This document shows positions 36,584 through 45,613 of a stretch of 64,000 nucleotides of DNA, one piece after another. How positions within the stretch are numbered: the first letter of the stretch is position 1; the number at the start of each line of letters is the position of its first letter. This DNA comes from Psychromonas marina (GTDB lineage Bacteria; Pseudomonadota; Gammaproteobacteria; Enterobacterales; Psychromonadaceae): the NCBI RefSeq assembly GCF_030161115.1, contig NZ_BSPQ01000002.1:156318-220317 (forward strand), given 5' to 3'. A model generated the notes under the pieces. The model was not told the origin of the DNA. It searched no databases and worked only from the letters and a program-made list of their open reading frames with translations. Position numbers and translations under genes: made by a program.

Positions 36584-36616
36584 TACCTTAATTGTTATAA
36601 TATAACGATTAAGGTA
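36584..36616. promoter_or_regulatory. Zur box-like palindrome in front of the ABC operon
   Basis: A 33-bp inverted repeat with 16-bp arms that differ at one position, centred at 36600. The arms are TACCTTAAT...GTTATA and its complement. The core GTTATAATATAAC (36594-36606) fits the gammaproteobacterial Zur consensus (GTTATANTATAAC). It lies 83 nt upstream of the ATPase gene. Confidence 0.75.
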
Positions 36617-36660
36617 ATGGTTTCCAATCATTCATGCACTTACATTTGCTTTAAAAAGGA

Positions 36661-37761
36661 TTAACTCTGTAATATTTTTAGCGGTAAGCTAAGAATTTCA
36701 TCACCTGATCCTGCGAAGTACCAGATAATTGCGATCAATGCCCCTACGGTGAGAAAATACCATGCAGCAGAAAATAACTGCCCGTACCTGTCTAATGGTA
36801 AAAGATGACTCTGATGTCGCGTTTTCCATTCAAAAATAATTTCGACGCTACCGATTAACAGCATAAAGCCAAGCAGCGCTAATCCTAAACTATAACTTAG
36901 ATAAACCCCGATACCTGCGCCAGCGATACAAGCAACAAGCCCTGCTGTGCTATTCATTGAGAAGCTAATACTTTTGAGAATGTGCCCGCCATCAAGGGGT
37001 AAAATAGGCAATAAATTAAACAGGTTAAGCAACGCATTGAAAGCCGCTAATCCGGCAAAGAACGTTTCGCCAGTTACCCAATAAGCAATAAGGGCCATTA
37101 TCGACATAAATAGACCAAAAGTAGGGCCCATAATAGAGATAACCACATCTTGCCAACGCGTATTAATTTTCTCATCACTCATTGCAAGCCCGCCCATAAA
37201 TGGGATCAGGTAGATACCTTTGGTTTTCATACCAAAATGTTTCATCGCTTTAATATGCCCATACTCATGAAAGACTAAACAAGCGATCAATGCGAGTGCA
37301 AACTGAAATGAAAATAGCCATGAATAAGCGGCGATACTGGCACCCGCTAATACTACTTTGATCACTTTGGCACTTTTAAGCAGTTTAAAGCCTAAGGATG
37401 CTAGTCCTATGACACTCAGTTTTCTTTGTACTTCAACAGGCTTGACCGGCACCTGTTGCTCAATATCTTTACTGTTCCTACTTCCCTCGGTAAGTAATTG
37501 CTGATCTTTTAACAGACGGTAAGATATATTGAAAGGCTGCCATTGCAGATCAATTTCGAGACTGATGTTGATTGACGTTGGTTCTTGTTGTTGCTGACTT
37601 GGGGTAGTCAGTTGGAACTCATGTGTATAAGCTCCCTGATTATCTTCAGAAGCATTTTTAACGGCGACGACGGTATCGCCCCAGAATAGTTGTTGCCAAC
37701 CCGCCATTGAACCTTCAAGCCTGAGTTCTTTTCCTAAACAATCAATTCTTAATAATTCCAC
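36661..37761 (-). CDS. M50 (site-2 protease) family membrane metalloprotease
   Basis: Intramembrane zinc protease family protein of 366 aa. An N-terminal soluble part (about 1-125) of unknown fold precedes a membrane core with HEYGH (H165, E166, H169) and the downstream ligand motif NLLPILPLDGGHIL. Further hydrophobic segments follow to the C-terminus. The start is GTG at 37761 with AGAG upstream; no in-frame ATG lies nearby. It lacks PDZ domains, unlike RseP. Its 3' end abuts the Zur-like palindrome of the next unit. Substrate unknown. Confidence 0.85.
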   Translation of the reverse strand: MELLRIDCLGKELRLEGSMAGWQQLFWGDTVVAVKNASEDNQGAYTHEFQLTTPSQQQQEPTSINISLEIDLQWQPFNISYRLLKDQQLLTEGSRNSKDIEQQVPVKPVEVQRKLSVIGLASLGFKLLKSAKVIKVVLAGASIAAYSWLFSFQFALALIACLVFHEYGHIKAMKHFGMKTKGIYLIPFMGGLAMSDEKINTRWQDVVISIMGPTFGLFMSIMALIAYWVTGETFFAGLAAFNALLNLFNLLPILPLDGGHILKSISFSMNSTAGLVACIAGAGIGVYLSYSLGLALLGFMLLIGSVEIIFEWKTRHQSHLLPLDRYGQLFSAAWYFLTVGALIAIIWYFAGSGDEILSLPLKILQS

Positions 37762-38004
37762 AAATTTTCTCTTTTAATAGCATGTATTTTTATGTCACTG
37801 AGTATACCTGTTCGGATTGGAGGAGCAAAATTTGATAATTATGGGGGGGAACGATTGAAAATGTGAACAAAACGAAATAGTTAGTATTGAATAAACATAA
37901 GTTTTTCCTCAAATTCACTTCGTGCGTCTACACTTTATTTTTATTCATGTACAATGCAGTCTTCGCATTTCTGAGATAACTGATAAAAATAAGGTAGATT
38001 TAAA

Positions 38005-38643
38005 TTGAATACTAAAGATTGTGTCGTGATTGCTATTGCTGGAGCATCGGCATCGGGTAAGAGTTTGATTGCAAATACTATTTTTAATGAGTTATGTGAT
38101 GAACTTGGTACTGAGCAGATAGGGATAATTTCTGAAGATGCCTATTATCGTAACCAGTCACACCTTTCTATGGATCAACGAGTACTGACAAATTACGATC
38201 ACCCTAAAGCGTTTGACCATGATCTACTGTGTGAACACCTAAAAGCACTTAAAAATAAGCAATCGGTTGAGATTCCTGCTTACAGTTATACTGAGCATAC
38301 CCGTTTAGCTAAAACTACGACTTTGACGCCAAAGAAAATCATCATTGTCGAGGGTATTTTATTACTGACAGATCCTCAATTGCGTATGCAGCTTGATGCA
38401 AGTGTGTTTATTGATACGCCATTAGATATTTGTTTAATGCGTCGTTTAAAGCGCGATATTGAGCAGAGAGGAAGAAGCATGGAGTCGGTGATACAGCAAT
38501 ATACTAAAACCGTTCGCCCGATGTTTTTACAATTTATTGAGCCTTCAAAACAGCATGCAGATATTATCGTTCCTCGTGGTGGTAAAAATCGTATTGCAGC
38601 AGACATATTGAAATCACGTATTCGCCATATTTTAGCGAAATAA
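38005..38643 (+). CDS. udk: uridine kinase
   Basis: Phosphorylates uridine and cytidine in pyrimidine salvage. The 212-aa protein aligns end to end with E. coli Udk (213 aa): P-loop [44 protein letters not shown] and the C-terminal [11 protein letters not shown]. The start is TTG (38005) with AAGGT 9 nt upstream; no ATG is available that keeps the N-terminal beta strand. Followed by a clear terminator. Confidence 0.96.
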   Translation: MNTKDCVVIAIAGASASGKSLIANTIFNELCDELGTEQIGIISEDAYYRNQSHLSMDQRVLTNYDHPKAFDHDLLCEHLKALKNKQSVEIPAYSYTEHTRLAKTTTLTPKKIIIVEGILLLTDPQLRMQLDASVFIDTPLDICLMRRLKRDIEQRGRSMESVIQQYTKTVRPMFLQFIEPSKQHADIIVPRGGKNRIAADILKSRIRHILAK

Positions 38644-38686
38644 CCTCAATACCATTATCCAGAGCTGATATTAAGTCATAAAAATA

Positions 38687-38732
38687 ATTAAGCACTTATC
38701 TGATCATGAAAAGTGCTTAATGATCATTTTTT
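38687..38732 (+). terminator. intrinsic terminator of udk
   Basis: ATTAAGCACTT / AAGTGCTTAAT, an 11-bp perfect stem (38687-38721) followed by GATCA and a T6 tract. Confidence 0.85.
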
Positions 38733-38751
38733 AAAAAGCAACTTTCTACTT

Positions 38752-38913
38752 ATACCAATGGAATTTAATAGGTGACCAGAGTTTGCGTAGGAAAAATTAT
38801 TACTAATAAGGCGTGAGTTGCAGGAGATAGTTATTCTCACTTCAAAACTCACAACGCAGTTAGGGATAATTTTAACCAGCAAGAATGATCACTTTATTAA
38901 TTCCTTTGGTATT
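38752..38913. repeat. MITE-like inverted-repeat element
   Basis: About 160 bp with 26-bp terminal inverted repeats: the left end begins ATACCAATGGAATTTAATAGG and the right end ATACCAAAGGAATTAATAAAG when read inward, about 21 of 26 matching. An inner palindrome (GCGTGAGTTG ... CTCACAACGC) is present. It has no ORF. Its right tip overlaps the stop codon of the phospholipase D gene on the minus strand. The same terminal sequence is known to me as a dispersed non-coding element in Psychromonas, Moritella and Shewanella-like genomes. Confidence 0.7.
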
Positions 38914-40459
38914 ATAATTGCGACTCTACTGGTAATAACCTCATGACACGATTTTTAAAACGATCCCACCAACTACTATAGGGTTCTTCTGTATAAGTGA
39001 TCGTTTTCCCATCCACCGTTTTAGTCCAAATAATATCGCCATCTTCAAGCCTTAATTTAAAAGCGACAAGATCGATATTTTTATTAAAGTCTTTAACAAG
39101 GTGCTGGCCTAACGCTTCGGATTGGATAACAATACCCACTTCTGTATTTTCATATCGAGAGCGTGGGTCTAAGTTAAATGAGCCAATAAAGGTTGTATTT
39201 TGATCCATTACATAAAATTTGGCATGTAATGCAAGCTTTGATGCATTTGAAGAGCGTTTTTTATGCGATCTTTCAACCAAATCTTTGAGCTCTTTGACAT
39301 CTACTTCGTGCAGTTCAATGCCCATTGCTAACAGTTTCTTACGGTATTTAGAGTAGCCTGCATGTACAATTTTGACATCGTTGGACATCATCGAATTAGT
39401 GAGTATTTTTATCTTTAGACCGCGCTCAAGTAAAGTTTCAAACAGTGCCATTCCCTCTTTACCTGGGACAAAATAGGGAGAAATAAGCACCAACTCTTTT
39501 TGTGCTGTATTAACAAAAGCTTCTAATTTAGGCTCAAGGTTATATTGTAATTGGTCATGCGAGGAAACTATTTTTAACGGATCATCGTACAATACGATAG
39601 CATTACCTTGGAACTCTCGCTTTTTTTGTGCCCTAATTAATTCAACGATATTATCGTCACGCACTGCAATTGAGTACAGTGAATCTTTGTTTTGTTCTTC
39701 AAATTCTTTCAGCAGCGTTGTCATAGACTGAATATCGTCTGGTTGCACTTGATAATCACTTAACAGATTGATGCCGTAACTGAGTTGGTTATTCCAATAA
39801 AGGTCAAATGATTGTTGTACATCTTTTACCGCTTCACCAGTAAATAGCACATCAAGATCACCAAAATGAACATTAGGATCAGCACCAAAATATTCATCTG
39901 CTAAATTGCGGCCGCCTAAAATAGCTGCACTACCATCAACGGTGAATGTCTTATTATGCATACGGCGCGTTACTGTTCCTAGACCGGTGATATATTGACC
40001 AATACGTCCTTTACTGCGTAAAAAGGGATTAAAAATACGCACTTCAAAATTGGGGTGTGCATCGAGCTTGGCAATATAACTATCACTACCTTCTAGATCG
40101 ATATCATCAACTAATACACGAATTCGCACACCACGTTCGGCTGCACGCCACAGTGCTGCGATAATTAATCCACCACTTAAATCGGAATGGAATAGATAAT
40201 ATTGAAGATCAATACTTTCTTGTGCGTCTTCGATAAGTGCGATACGAGATGCGAAGGAATCAACACCCGCTGATAATAACACCATCAATTCATCGGTTTC
40301 AGCCATGTCTAAATTTTTGCGGTGTTTGGCTGACTGAATACTTACATAGCTCTTACCAGAATCTTCCATGGCTGTTGATGCTGGTGTTGTATTTTCAGGG
40401 AGTCCTGCACAAGCAAATAATAAGCTACAGAGAAACACAGGCAATAAATTTTTAATCAA
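38912..40459 (-). CDS. clsC: cardiolipin synthase C-like phospholipase D lipoprotein
   Basis: A 515-aa phospholipase D superfamily protein with two HKD motifs: MHNKTFTVDGSAAILGGRN (about residue 165) and LHAKFYVMDQNTTFIGSFN (about 405). A lipobox SLLFAC near residue 17 suggests a membrane-anchored lipoprotein. It resembles E. coli ClsC/YmdC (473 aa), which makes cardiolipin from phosphatidylglycerol and phosphatidylethanolamine with YmdB; no ymdB is adjacent. Start TTG 40459 with AAGGAC upstream, no in-frame ATG. The 3' end overlaps the inverted-repeat element, which appears to supply the stop codon and may have trimmed the tail. Confidence 0.85.
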   Translation of the reverse strand: MIKNLLPVFLCSLLFACAGLPENTTPASTAMEDSGKSYVSIQSAKHRKNLDMAETDELMVLLSAGVDSFASRIALIEDAQESIDLQYYLFHSDLSGGLIIAALWRAAERGVRIRVLVDDIDLEGSDSYIAKLDAHPNFEVRIFNPFLRSKGRIGQYITGLGTVTRRMHNKTFTVDGSAAILGGRNLADEYFGADPNVHFGDLDVLFTGEAVKDVQQSFDLYWNNQLSYGINLLSDYQVQPDDIQSMTTLLKEFEEQNKDSLYSIAVRDDNIVELIRAQKKREFQGNAIVLYDDPLKIVSSHDQLQYNLEPKLEAFVNTAQKELVLISPYFVPGKEGMALFETLLERGLKIKILTNSMMSNDVKIVHAGYSKYRKKLLAMGIELHEVDVKELKDLVERSHKKRSSNASKLALHAKFYVMDQNTTFIGSFNLDPRSRYENTEVGIVIQSEALGQHLVKDFNKNIDLVAFKLRLEDGDIIWTKTVDGKTITYTEEPYSSWWDRFKNRVMRLLPVESQL

Positions 40460-40677
40460 AATGATGTCCTTATTATTTGCGAATTAATTTAAGCATGTCG
40501 AGGGATATGTTAAGTACGACTTAGCCTATTGTACGGTAATTTTAGTATTTAAAAGTTACCTTTTATTTTAAATAAACAGTGAGCTAAATTCAATTTAATA
40601 GAATCAATGTCTACCACTTTTTCCTGTTGTATTATGATTGTATTGATCTGATTCTTTTATTAAAAGTCTTATTCTCA

Positions 40678-43128
40678 ATGGACATGCATGCCATGAAACA
40701 ATATAGCGCGGTTAAAGATAAACAGCTATTTAAATGGTTTTTTAATCTAAAGGAAAAATCATTAGACTGCGATCCCTTATTGTCTGAATTTCTAGGTTTT
40801 TCTGCTAATAAAAAATTATCAATAGGGCTTCTGCTTAGCTGCTTCCCTACACATCAAGTAAGTATCATTAAAAGCGCTTTTAAACGCGTGCTTTCAACGC
40901 AACAGGGGATTGAACTCGATAGTGTTATTAACACACCCGATCATCGTTATCTTGTTAAGTTATCTATCTTCCCAACTGAAAACAGAGTGGGATCCGTTGA
41001 GGGAGTGATCGAATATTTACAGAACTTCCCTAAAACAGTGCAAGAAAATGAATTTTTAAGAGAAATTTTTCTGCATTCAGATAACGGCAGAATGTTAGCT
41101 ACCAGCAACCATATTATTATTATGGCGAATAAAGCATTTTGTGATCAACTCGGTTATCAACAGCATGAACTGATTGGTAAAAGTGCGAAGATATTGAAGT
41201 CAGGGCACTATCAGCCTGAGTTTTATAAAAAACTATGGGAAACGGTTGATACGCTTAAAGTGTGGCGTGGCGAATTATTGGCTAAAAATAAAATGCACAA
41301 TGTATGTGCCCGTGAGGTGCAAATTCAACGTTTTGAACTTGATGGTGGCGATCATTTTTATTTTTCAAATTGTGTAAAGTTAGACCTACCTTCATCAGCA
41401 TTACATAGCAATCTAACCATCGATAACAGCAACTCGAGTATTCCTAATAAAGTGCTGTATACGCAAAGTTTGCAACAAAGCTTTGCTTCCATTAATAACG
41501 AGCAAACCCTTGTTGTTGCGACATTTAAGATAAATTGGTTACAAACAGTCAGTGATTTCACCGCTTGTTGGCTCGTTTCACAGCGTTTTCAATTGATAAA
41601 ACAGTTCGGTACGTTAGGTCTGATAAGCGAAGGTATCTATTCAATCTATTGGGTAGAAGAAAAAAAGCCAGATAAAATAGATGCTTTGTTACGCCAGTTG
41701 TTAAAAGTATTCAGTCATGGCTTTGATGATAGTGGTTTTGATCTTTTTTCTACGATTAATATCGGTGCTTCCATCTTATTGGTTGATGCTAAAAATCCAA
41801 CTCAGTTGATCTCACACAGTACGCAAACCTTAATCGCCAATCCGGTTAAAGCCTATTCGTCTTTGTACTATTTTGATCGTCGTCTTGCTAATCGTTTTGG
41901 TCGCTATCAAGTACTCGCTAAGTTATTAAAAAAAGCACTTAATGAGCAAGCAGTCGAGGTCTATTATCAACCGATAGTGGCGATTCCCTCACTTCAAATC
42001 GAGGAGTTTGAAGCACTATTTCGAATCCAATTGGATACTGAGCTTGAATATGAAATTCAGGAGCTGATAAGCATTGCAGAAGCCAATAATTGGATAAATG
42101 AAATTGATACCATGGTGACTAAAATCGCCCTTAACGCACTACCTGATATCCAAAAGCATTATCAAGATGACAATATAGCAATTGCGATTAATCGCTCTTT
42201 AGCTAACGATCGAATCACCCACTGCTGTTTGGAAGATACCATTGATATTTTGCTCGCATCTAATGCCGATTTGAGCAAAGTCACAATTGAATTAACCGAG
42301 TCTGCTGTCTTTGAGAATTTTCAACAGCAAAAAAAGTGGGTAGAGAAATTACAGGAATATGGGGTAAAAGTCGCTATTGACGACTTTGGCACGGGCTACT
42401 CCTCCTTCGCATACTTAAGTAACTTGCCGGTTAACTTTATTAAAATAGACCGCTCTTTTGTTACCGATTTGACACTTGATAGTAATGAATATGCGATGAT
42501 TGAGATGTTATGTAAATTAGCCCACAAAATAGGCGCAAAGGTGATCGCCGAAGGGGTGGAGACAGTCGAAGAGTTGTCGCTATTATCGCGTGCTAAAGTG
42601 GATTTATTGCAGGGCTATATTTTCAGCAGACCGCTTAGCTTGGAAAATATACTCACTAACCAAGTACAGCCTTATCCTGATTCATTGAGCGAGCATCTTT
42701 ATCAAAGATCTGCGTCGACGCTAGGTGATATTTGTATCAAAGCGTTTGAGCGAGTTGAACTGGATGACAGACTGTCCTTAATAAGGGAGAAGTTAGTATC
42801 ACAAGCACATGAATACTTCCTCGTTATCGAAAATAAAAGGTGTGTTGGCATTGTCTATAGTCGCGATTATTATGCGGCTATTAGCCCCTATATCGATACT
42901 GAAGGTGAACATAAACGCGATCTAGCCACACTTGATAAGCGTGCTCATCAGATTATGAAAAAGGAATTTATGGTGTTGGATGTTGATAGTGATATAAAAG
43001 AGGCAGAGCAATATTTCTCAACGGCTTCTGAGATGATTATTGTTATCAATGATCATCATCGCGAATGTATTGGAATCACCACCGTACAAGCTTTACTTAC
43101 TTATCAATGTGCAGCAAAAAACAGGTAG
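40678..43128 (+). CDS. PAS-(degenerate GGDEF)-EAL-CBS cyclic-di-GMP phosphodiesterase
   Basis: About 816 aa, cytoplasmic, no membrane segments. An N-terminal PAS-like region, a second PAS (about 125-225), a GGDEF-like region without the GGDEF motif (about 265-410), a full EAL domain and two CBS repeats at the C-terminus (about 690-810). EAL catalytic residues are kept: FEALFR (E445), INRSLAND, IELTES, IDDFGTGYSS, KIDRSF, IAEGVE. It should hydrolyse c-di-GMP, and the CBS pair may sense a nucleotide. The start is uncertain among 40678, 40684 and 40693 (three Met codons close together) or TTG 40627. I use 40678. Monocistronic. Confidence 0.85.
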   Translation: MDMHAMKQYSAVKDKQLFKWFFNLKEKSLDCDPLLSEFLGFSANKKLSIGLLLSCFPTHQVSIIKSAFKRVLSTQQGIELDSVINTPDHRYLVKLSIFPTENRVGSVEGVIEYLQNFPKTVQENEFLREIFLHSDNGRMLATSNHIIIMANKAFCDQLGYQQHELIGKSAKILKSGHYQPEFYKKLWETVDTLKVWRGELLAKNKMHNVCAREVQIQRFELDGGDHFYFSNCVKLDLPSSALHSNLTIDNSNSSIPNKVLYTQSLQQSFASINNEQTLVVATFKINWLQTVSDFTACWLVSQRFQLIKQFGTLGLISEGIYSIYWVEEKKPDKIDALLRQLLKVFSHGFDDSGFDLFSTINIGASILLVDAKNPTQLISHSTQTLIANPVKAYSSLYYFDRRLANRFGRYQVLAKLLKKALNEQAVEVYYQPIVAIPSLQIEEFEALFRIQLDTELEYEIQELISIAEANNWINEIDTMVTKIALNALPDIQKHYQDDNIAIAINRSLANDRITHCCLEDTIDILLASNADLSKVTIELTESAVFENFQQQKKWVEKLQEYGVKVAIDDFGTGYSSFAYLSNLPVNFIKIDRSFVTDLTLDSNEYAMIEMLCKLAHKIGAKVIAEGVETVEELSLLSRAKVDLLQGYIFSRPLSLENILTNQVQPYPDSLSEHLYQRSASTLGDICIKAFERVELDDRLSLIREKLVSQAHEYFLVIENKRCVGIVYSRDYYAAISPYIDTEGEHKRDLATLDKRAHQIMKKEFMVLDVDSDIKEAEQYFSTASEMIIVINDHHRECIGITTVQALLTYQCAAKNR

Positions 43129-43161
43129 ATTGGATAGGGCCGTTGGATGTGTATCGAGCAT

Positions 43162-43195
43162 AAAAAAGGCCTAATCTAAAAATTTAGATTAGGCC
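43162..43195 (-). terminator. intrinsic terminator of acuI
   Basis: GGCCTAATCTAAA / TTTAGATTAGGCC (13-bp stem, 43168-43195); on the minus strand it is followed by six T residues (43162-43167). It lies between convergent genes. Confidence 0.9.
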
Positions 43196-43214
43196 AATAG
43201 AGCGTTATTTATAT

Positions 43215-44198
43215 TTACTTATTGATATTCACAACAACACGTCCACGTACTTTTCCTGAGATGAGATCTTCAGCAACAGTCATCGCTTCAGTTAAGCTGA
43301 TTTCTGTAGAAATGTCATCAAATACAGATGGGTCTAACACTTCAGCAAGACGTTCCCATGCTTCTAAACGATCCGCTGTAGGACGCATTACACTATCAAT
43401 ACCGGTAAGGGTGACACCACGTAAAATAAACGGTGCAACAGAAGCGGGTAAATCCATGCCTTGTGCTAAACCACAAGCAGTCACAGTACCGCCATATTTT
43501 GTACTTGCACATACATTTGCTAGGGTATGACTGCCCACGGTATCAACAGCACCTGTCCAACGTTCTTTCGCTAATGGACGACCTGGTTCAGAGAGTGTTG
43601 CACGATCAATGATTTCCGATGCACCCAATTTTTTAAGGTATTCTGCTTCATTAACACGGCCTGTTGATGCAACCACTGTGTAGCCTAGTTTTGCTAAGAT
43701 AGCGATAGCAAAACTACCCACGCCACCGTTCGCACCGGTGACTAATATTTCACCTTTGTCTGGTGTCACGCCATTTTTCTCAAGTGCTAATACACATAAC
43801 ATTGCAGTGTAACCTGCAGTACCGATAGACATCGCTTGGCGAGGAGAAAATGCTTTTGGTAGAGGAATTAACCATTCGCTTTTTAAACGTGCTTTTTGTG
43901 CTAAACCACCACTGTGTGCTTCACCCACACCAAAACCGTTAAGCAATACTTGATCGCCCACTTTAAATTTATCGCTGTCACTCTGCTCAACCGTACCCAC
44001 TAAATCAATACCTGGTACCATCGGGAAGCTGCGAATAATACGGCCTTTACCAGTGATTGCTAATGCATCTTTGTAGTTCAGCGTACTGTGTGAAACATTA
44101 ATCGTCACGTCACCTTCAGGTAGTACACTTTCGTCGATATCTTTAACTGCTGCGCGGTAACCTTGTTCATCTTTTTCGATTAAAATACCTTGAAACAT
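43215..44198 (-). CDS. acuI: acrylyl-CoA reductase (NADPH), YhdH/AcuI family
   Basis: MDR-superfamily oxidoreductase of 327 aa that reduces toxic acrylyl-CoA to propionyl-CoA, a step in DMSP and acrylate breakdown. Motifs: LNYKDALAITGKG, the cofactor-binding TGANGGVGSFAIAILAKLG and ASTGR as the NADPH-binding turn. AGGATTACAAC precedes the ATG. A TetR-family gene lies upstream on the same strand, and a 15-bp operator (44214-44228) sits in the acuI promoter, also found at the regulator gene. Propionyl-CoA metabolism is represented in the window by prpE. Confidence 0.92.
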   Translation of the reverse strand: MFQGILIEKDEQGYRAAVKDIDESVLPEGDVTINVSHSTLNYKDALAITGKGRIIRSFPMVPGIDLVGTVEQSDSDKFKVGDQVLLNGFGVGEAHSGGLAQKARLKSEWLIPLPKAFSPRQAMSIGTAGYTAMLCVLALEKNGVTPDKGEILVTGANGGVGSFAIAILAKLGYTVVASTGRVNEAEYLKKLGASEIIDRATLSEPGRPLAKERWTGAVDTVGSHTLANVCASTKYGGTVTACGLAQGMDLPASVAPFILRGVTLTGIDSVMRPTADRLEAWERLAEVLDPSVFDDISTEISLTEAMTVAEDLISGKVRGRVVVNINK

Positions 44199-44213
44199 GT
44201 TGTAATCCTCTTT

Positions 44214-44228
44214 TAGACCGATCGTCTT
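44214..44228. promoter_or_regulatory. TetR operator at acuI
   Basis: TAGACCGATCGTCTT, 15 nt upstream of the acuI ATG. It matches the site at the regulator gene (44976-44990) at 13 of 15 positions, with arms TAGAC / GTCT. Confidence 0.75.
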
Positions 44229-44332
44229 TAATTAGTTAAAAAATAATACTTAGATAAGTATTAATATAATAGTTGAAAAATTTTGTTTAATTTCATCTTG
44301 GAACAATATGTCATAGCTATTCCAAGCTGCTG

Positions 44333-44965
44333 TTATTTAGGTAAACCCGCGATAAAATTATTAAAGTAATTATCTAAGGGTTGATTGCTCTGAACTAACC
44401 TTGCACGACTCACCGCACCTTCCCAGCCAACCCAAAAACACTCCGCTAATAAATCACAGTCAGCTGTCGTTGCTAAGTCACCATTAACTTGTGCGCTTTT
44501 TAAGCAGTTTGCTACTCGCTGTTCCCAAGAAAGGAAGATATCAATTAATATCTGTCTGAAGCTTTCCGGTAGCAAATCAACTTCTTGACCAAGGTTGCCA
44601 ACTAAGCAACCGCGTTTAAATTCAAAGCGTGCCATGCCTTTTTTAGCACCTTCTACATAGTTACCTAAGCGTGCTAATGGTGGATGGGACTCATCTAATA
44701 AACAAGCATCTAATCGTTTAGCGAAAAACTGAGCGTAGCTATCAATCACCGCAAGGCCAAAAGCCTCTTTATTTGCAAAGTAGTGATAAAAAGAGCCTTT
44801 TGGCACACCTACTTTTTTTAAAATCGGATCTATGCCCGATGCTGCAAAGCCATTTTCTGTTAGTTGCTCAAGACCGCTACGGATTAATTCCGTTCTAGTA
44901 TCGCGGTTATCACGCGCTACTTTTGGGGGTCTGCCACGTCTAGGTTTAGTGTCTGTTAAATTCAT
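44333..44965 (-). CDS. acuR: TetR-family repressor of acuI (AcuR/NemR-like)
   Basis: A 210-aa TetR protein. The DNA-binding domain follows a basic tail (KPRRGRPPK): TRTELIRSGLEQLTENGFAASGIDPILKKVGVPKGSFYHYFANKEAF. The C-terminal domain contains RGCLVGNLGQE, a cysteine-bearing motif seen in electrophile-sensing members (AcuR, NemR). I start at ATG 44965 (MNLTDTK); an upstream in-frame ATG at 45001 would span the operator. The gene is upstream of acuI, and matching 15-bp operators precede both, so autorepression and acuI repression relieved by acrylate-like electrophiles is the natural reading. Confidence 0.85.
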   Translation of the reverse strand: MNLTDTKPRRGRPPKVARDNRDTRTELIRSGLEQLTENGFAASGIDPILKKVGVPKGSFYHYFANKEAFGLAVIDSYAQFFAKRLDACLLDESHPPLARLGNYVEGAKKGMARFEFKRGCLVGNLGQEVDLLPESFRQILIDIFLSWEQRVANCLKSAQVNGDLATTADCDLLAECFWVGWEGAVSRARLVQSNQPLDNYFNNFIAGLPK

Positions 44966-44975
44966 GTTTGCATTA

Positions 44976-44990
44976 TAGACCGACCGTCTA
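44976..44990. promoter_or_regulatory. TetR operator at acuR
   Basis: TAGACCGACCGTCTA, a near-palindrome (perfect 5-bp arms TAGAC / GTCTA) 10 nt upstream of the regulator ATG. It resembles the NemR box TAGACC...GGTCTA of E. coli. Confidence 0.78.
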
Positions 44991-45125
44991 TTAAATAACA
45001 AGCCTTTTTTAAAGAACTAAGATTTCATGAACGACTTTATTGCGTTGTAAGCGTTTGTTGAATACCCTACGGCAACTTATCTTCTCTAAGGAGGACATCA
45101 CATTGATGTTCAAAAACAGTCCTGT

Positions 45126-45521
45126 ATGTCTGAGTTAACACTGACCTTGATCCGTGGTTTACCGGGAAGTGGTAAAAGCACGCTAGCACAGCAATTAGTA
45201 AGTGCTGCTAATAACACGCTTATCCATTTAGAGGCGGATATGTATTTTGTGAATAGTGAGGGGGAATACCATTTTCAACCTGCATTAATCAAGCAAGCCC
45301 ACCAATGGTGTGAAAGTCAGTGCTTGTTAGCGCTGCAGCAAAAACAGAGTGTTGTGGTGGCTAATACCTTCGTAAAGCAATGGGAGATGAATGCTTATCG
45401 TCAACTCGCAAAGCAGCTTGGGGCTAGATTAGAGATTAAAATCTGCACCGGGAAATATCAAAGTATTCACGACGTGCCGACCTCAACAATCAATAAAATG
45501 AGACAACAATGGCAAGTCTGA
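45126..45521 (+). CDS. small P-loop nucleotide kinase-like ATPase (AAA_33 type)
   Basis: A 131-aa protein with an N-terminal Walker A LIRGLPGSGKSTLAQQL, followed by HLEADMYF and a central VVVANTFVKQWEM segment as in AAA_33/polynucleotide-kinase-like proteins. The substrate is unknown. Its best ribosome site AAGGAGG (45088-45094) is 31 nt upstream of the ATG, too far for it, and instead fits a leader peptide start (TTG 45103) or an ATT codon at 45102 in the gene's own frame. It has its own terminator and stands alone on the plus strand. Confidence 0.75.
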   Translation: MSELTLTLIRGLPGSGKSTLAQQLVSAANNTLIHLEADMYFVNSEGEYHFQPALIKQAHQWCESQCLLALQQKQSVVVANTFVKQWEMNAYRQLAKQLGARLEIKICTGKYQSIHDVPTSTINKMRQQWQV

Positions 45522-45554
45522 TATGACTACTTAGTTAGGTTATGAGGCGAAGAA

Positions 45555-45576
45555 AAAGCCTCAATTAAGAGGCTTT
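45555..45576. terminator. bidirectional terminator between the kinase and the FAD oxidoreductase gene
   Basis: AAAGCCTC-AATTAA-GAGGCTTT hairpin with A-rich 5' side between convergent genes (stops at 45521 and 45614). Confidence 0.7.
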
Positions 45577-45613
45577 AGCTAAAACGGAAGGTTATATCAC
45601 TGCAGCTGGAGCG

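Noticed and set aside
36502-36660. The long palindrome at 36584-36616 as a transcription terminator of the M50 protease gene
   Set aside because: It is AT-rich throughout with no GC stem or T-run, and its centre matches a Zur core, so a protein-binding site is more likely. Weak terminator activity is not excluded.
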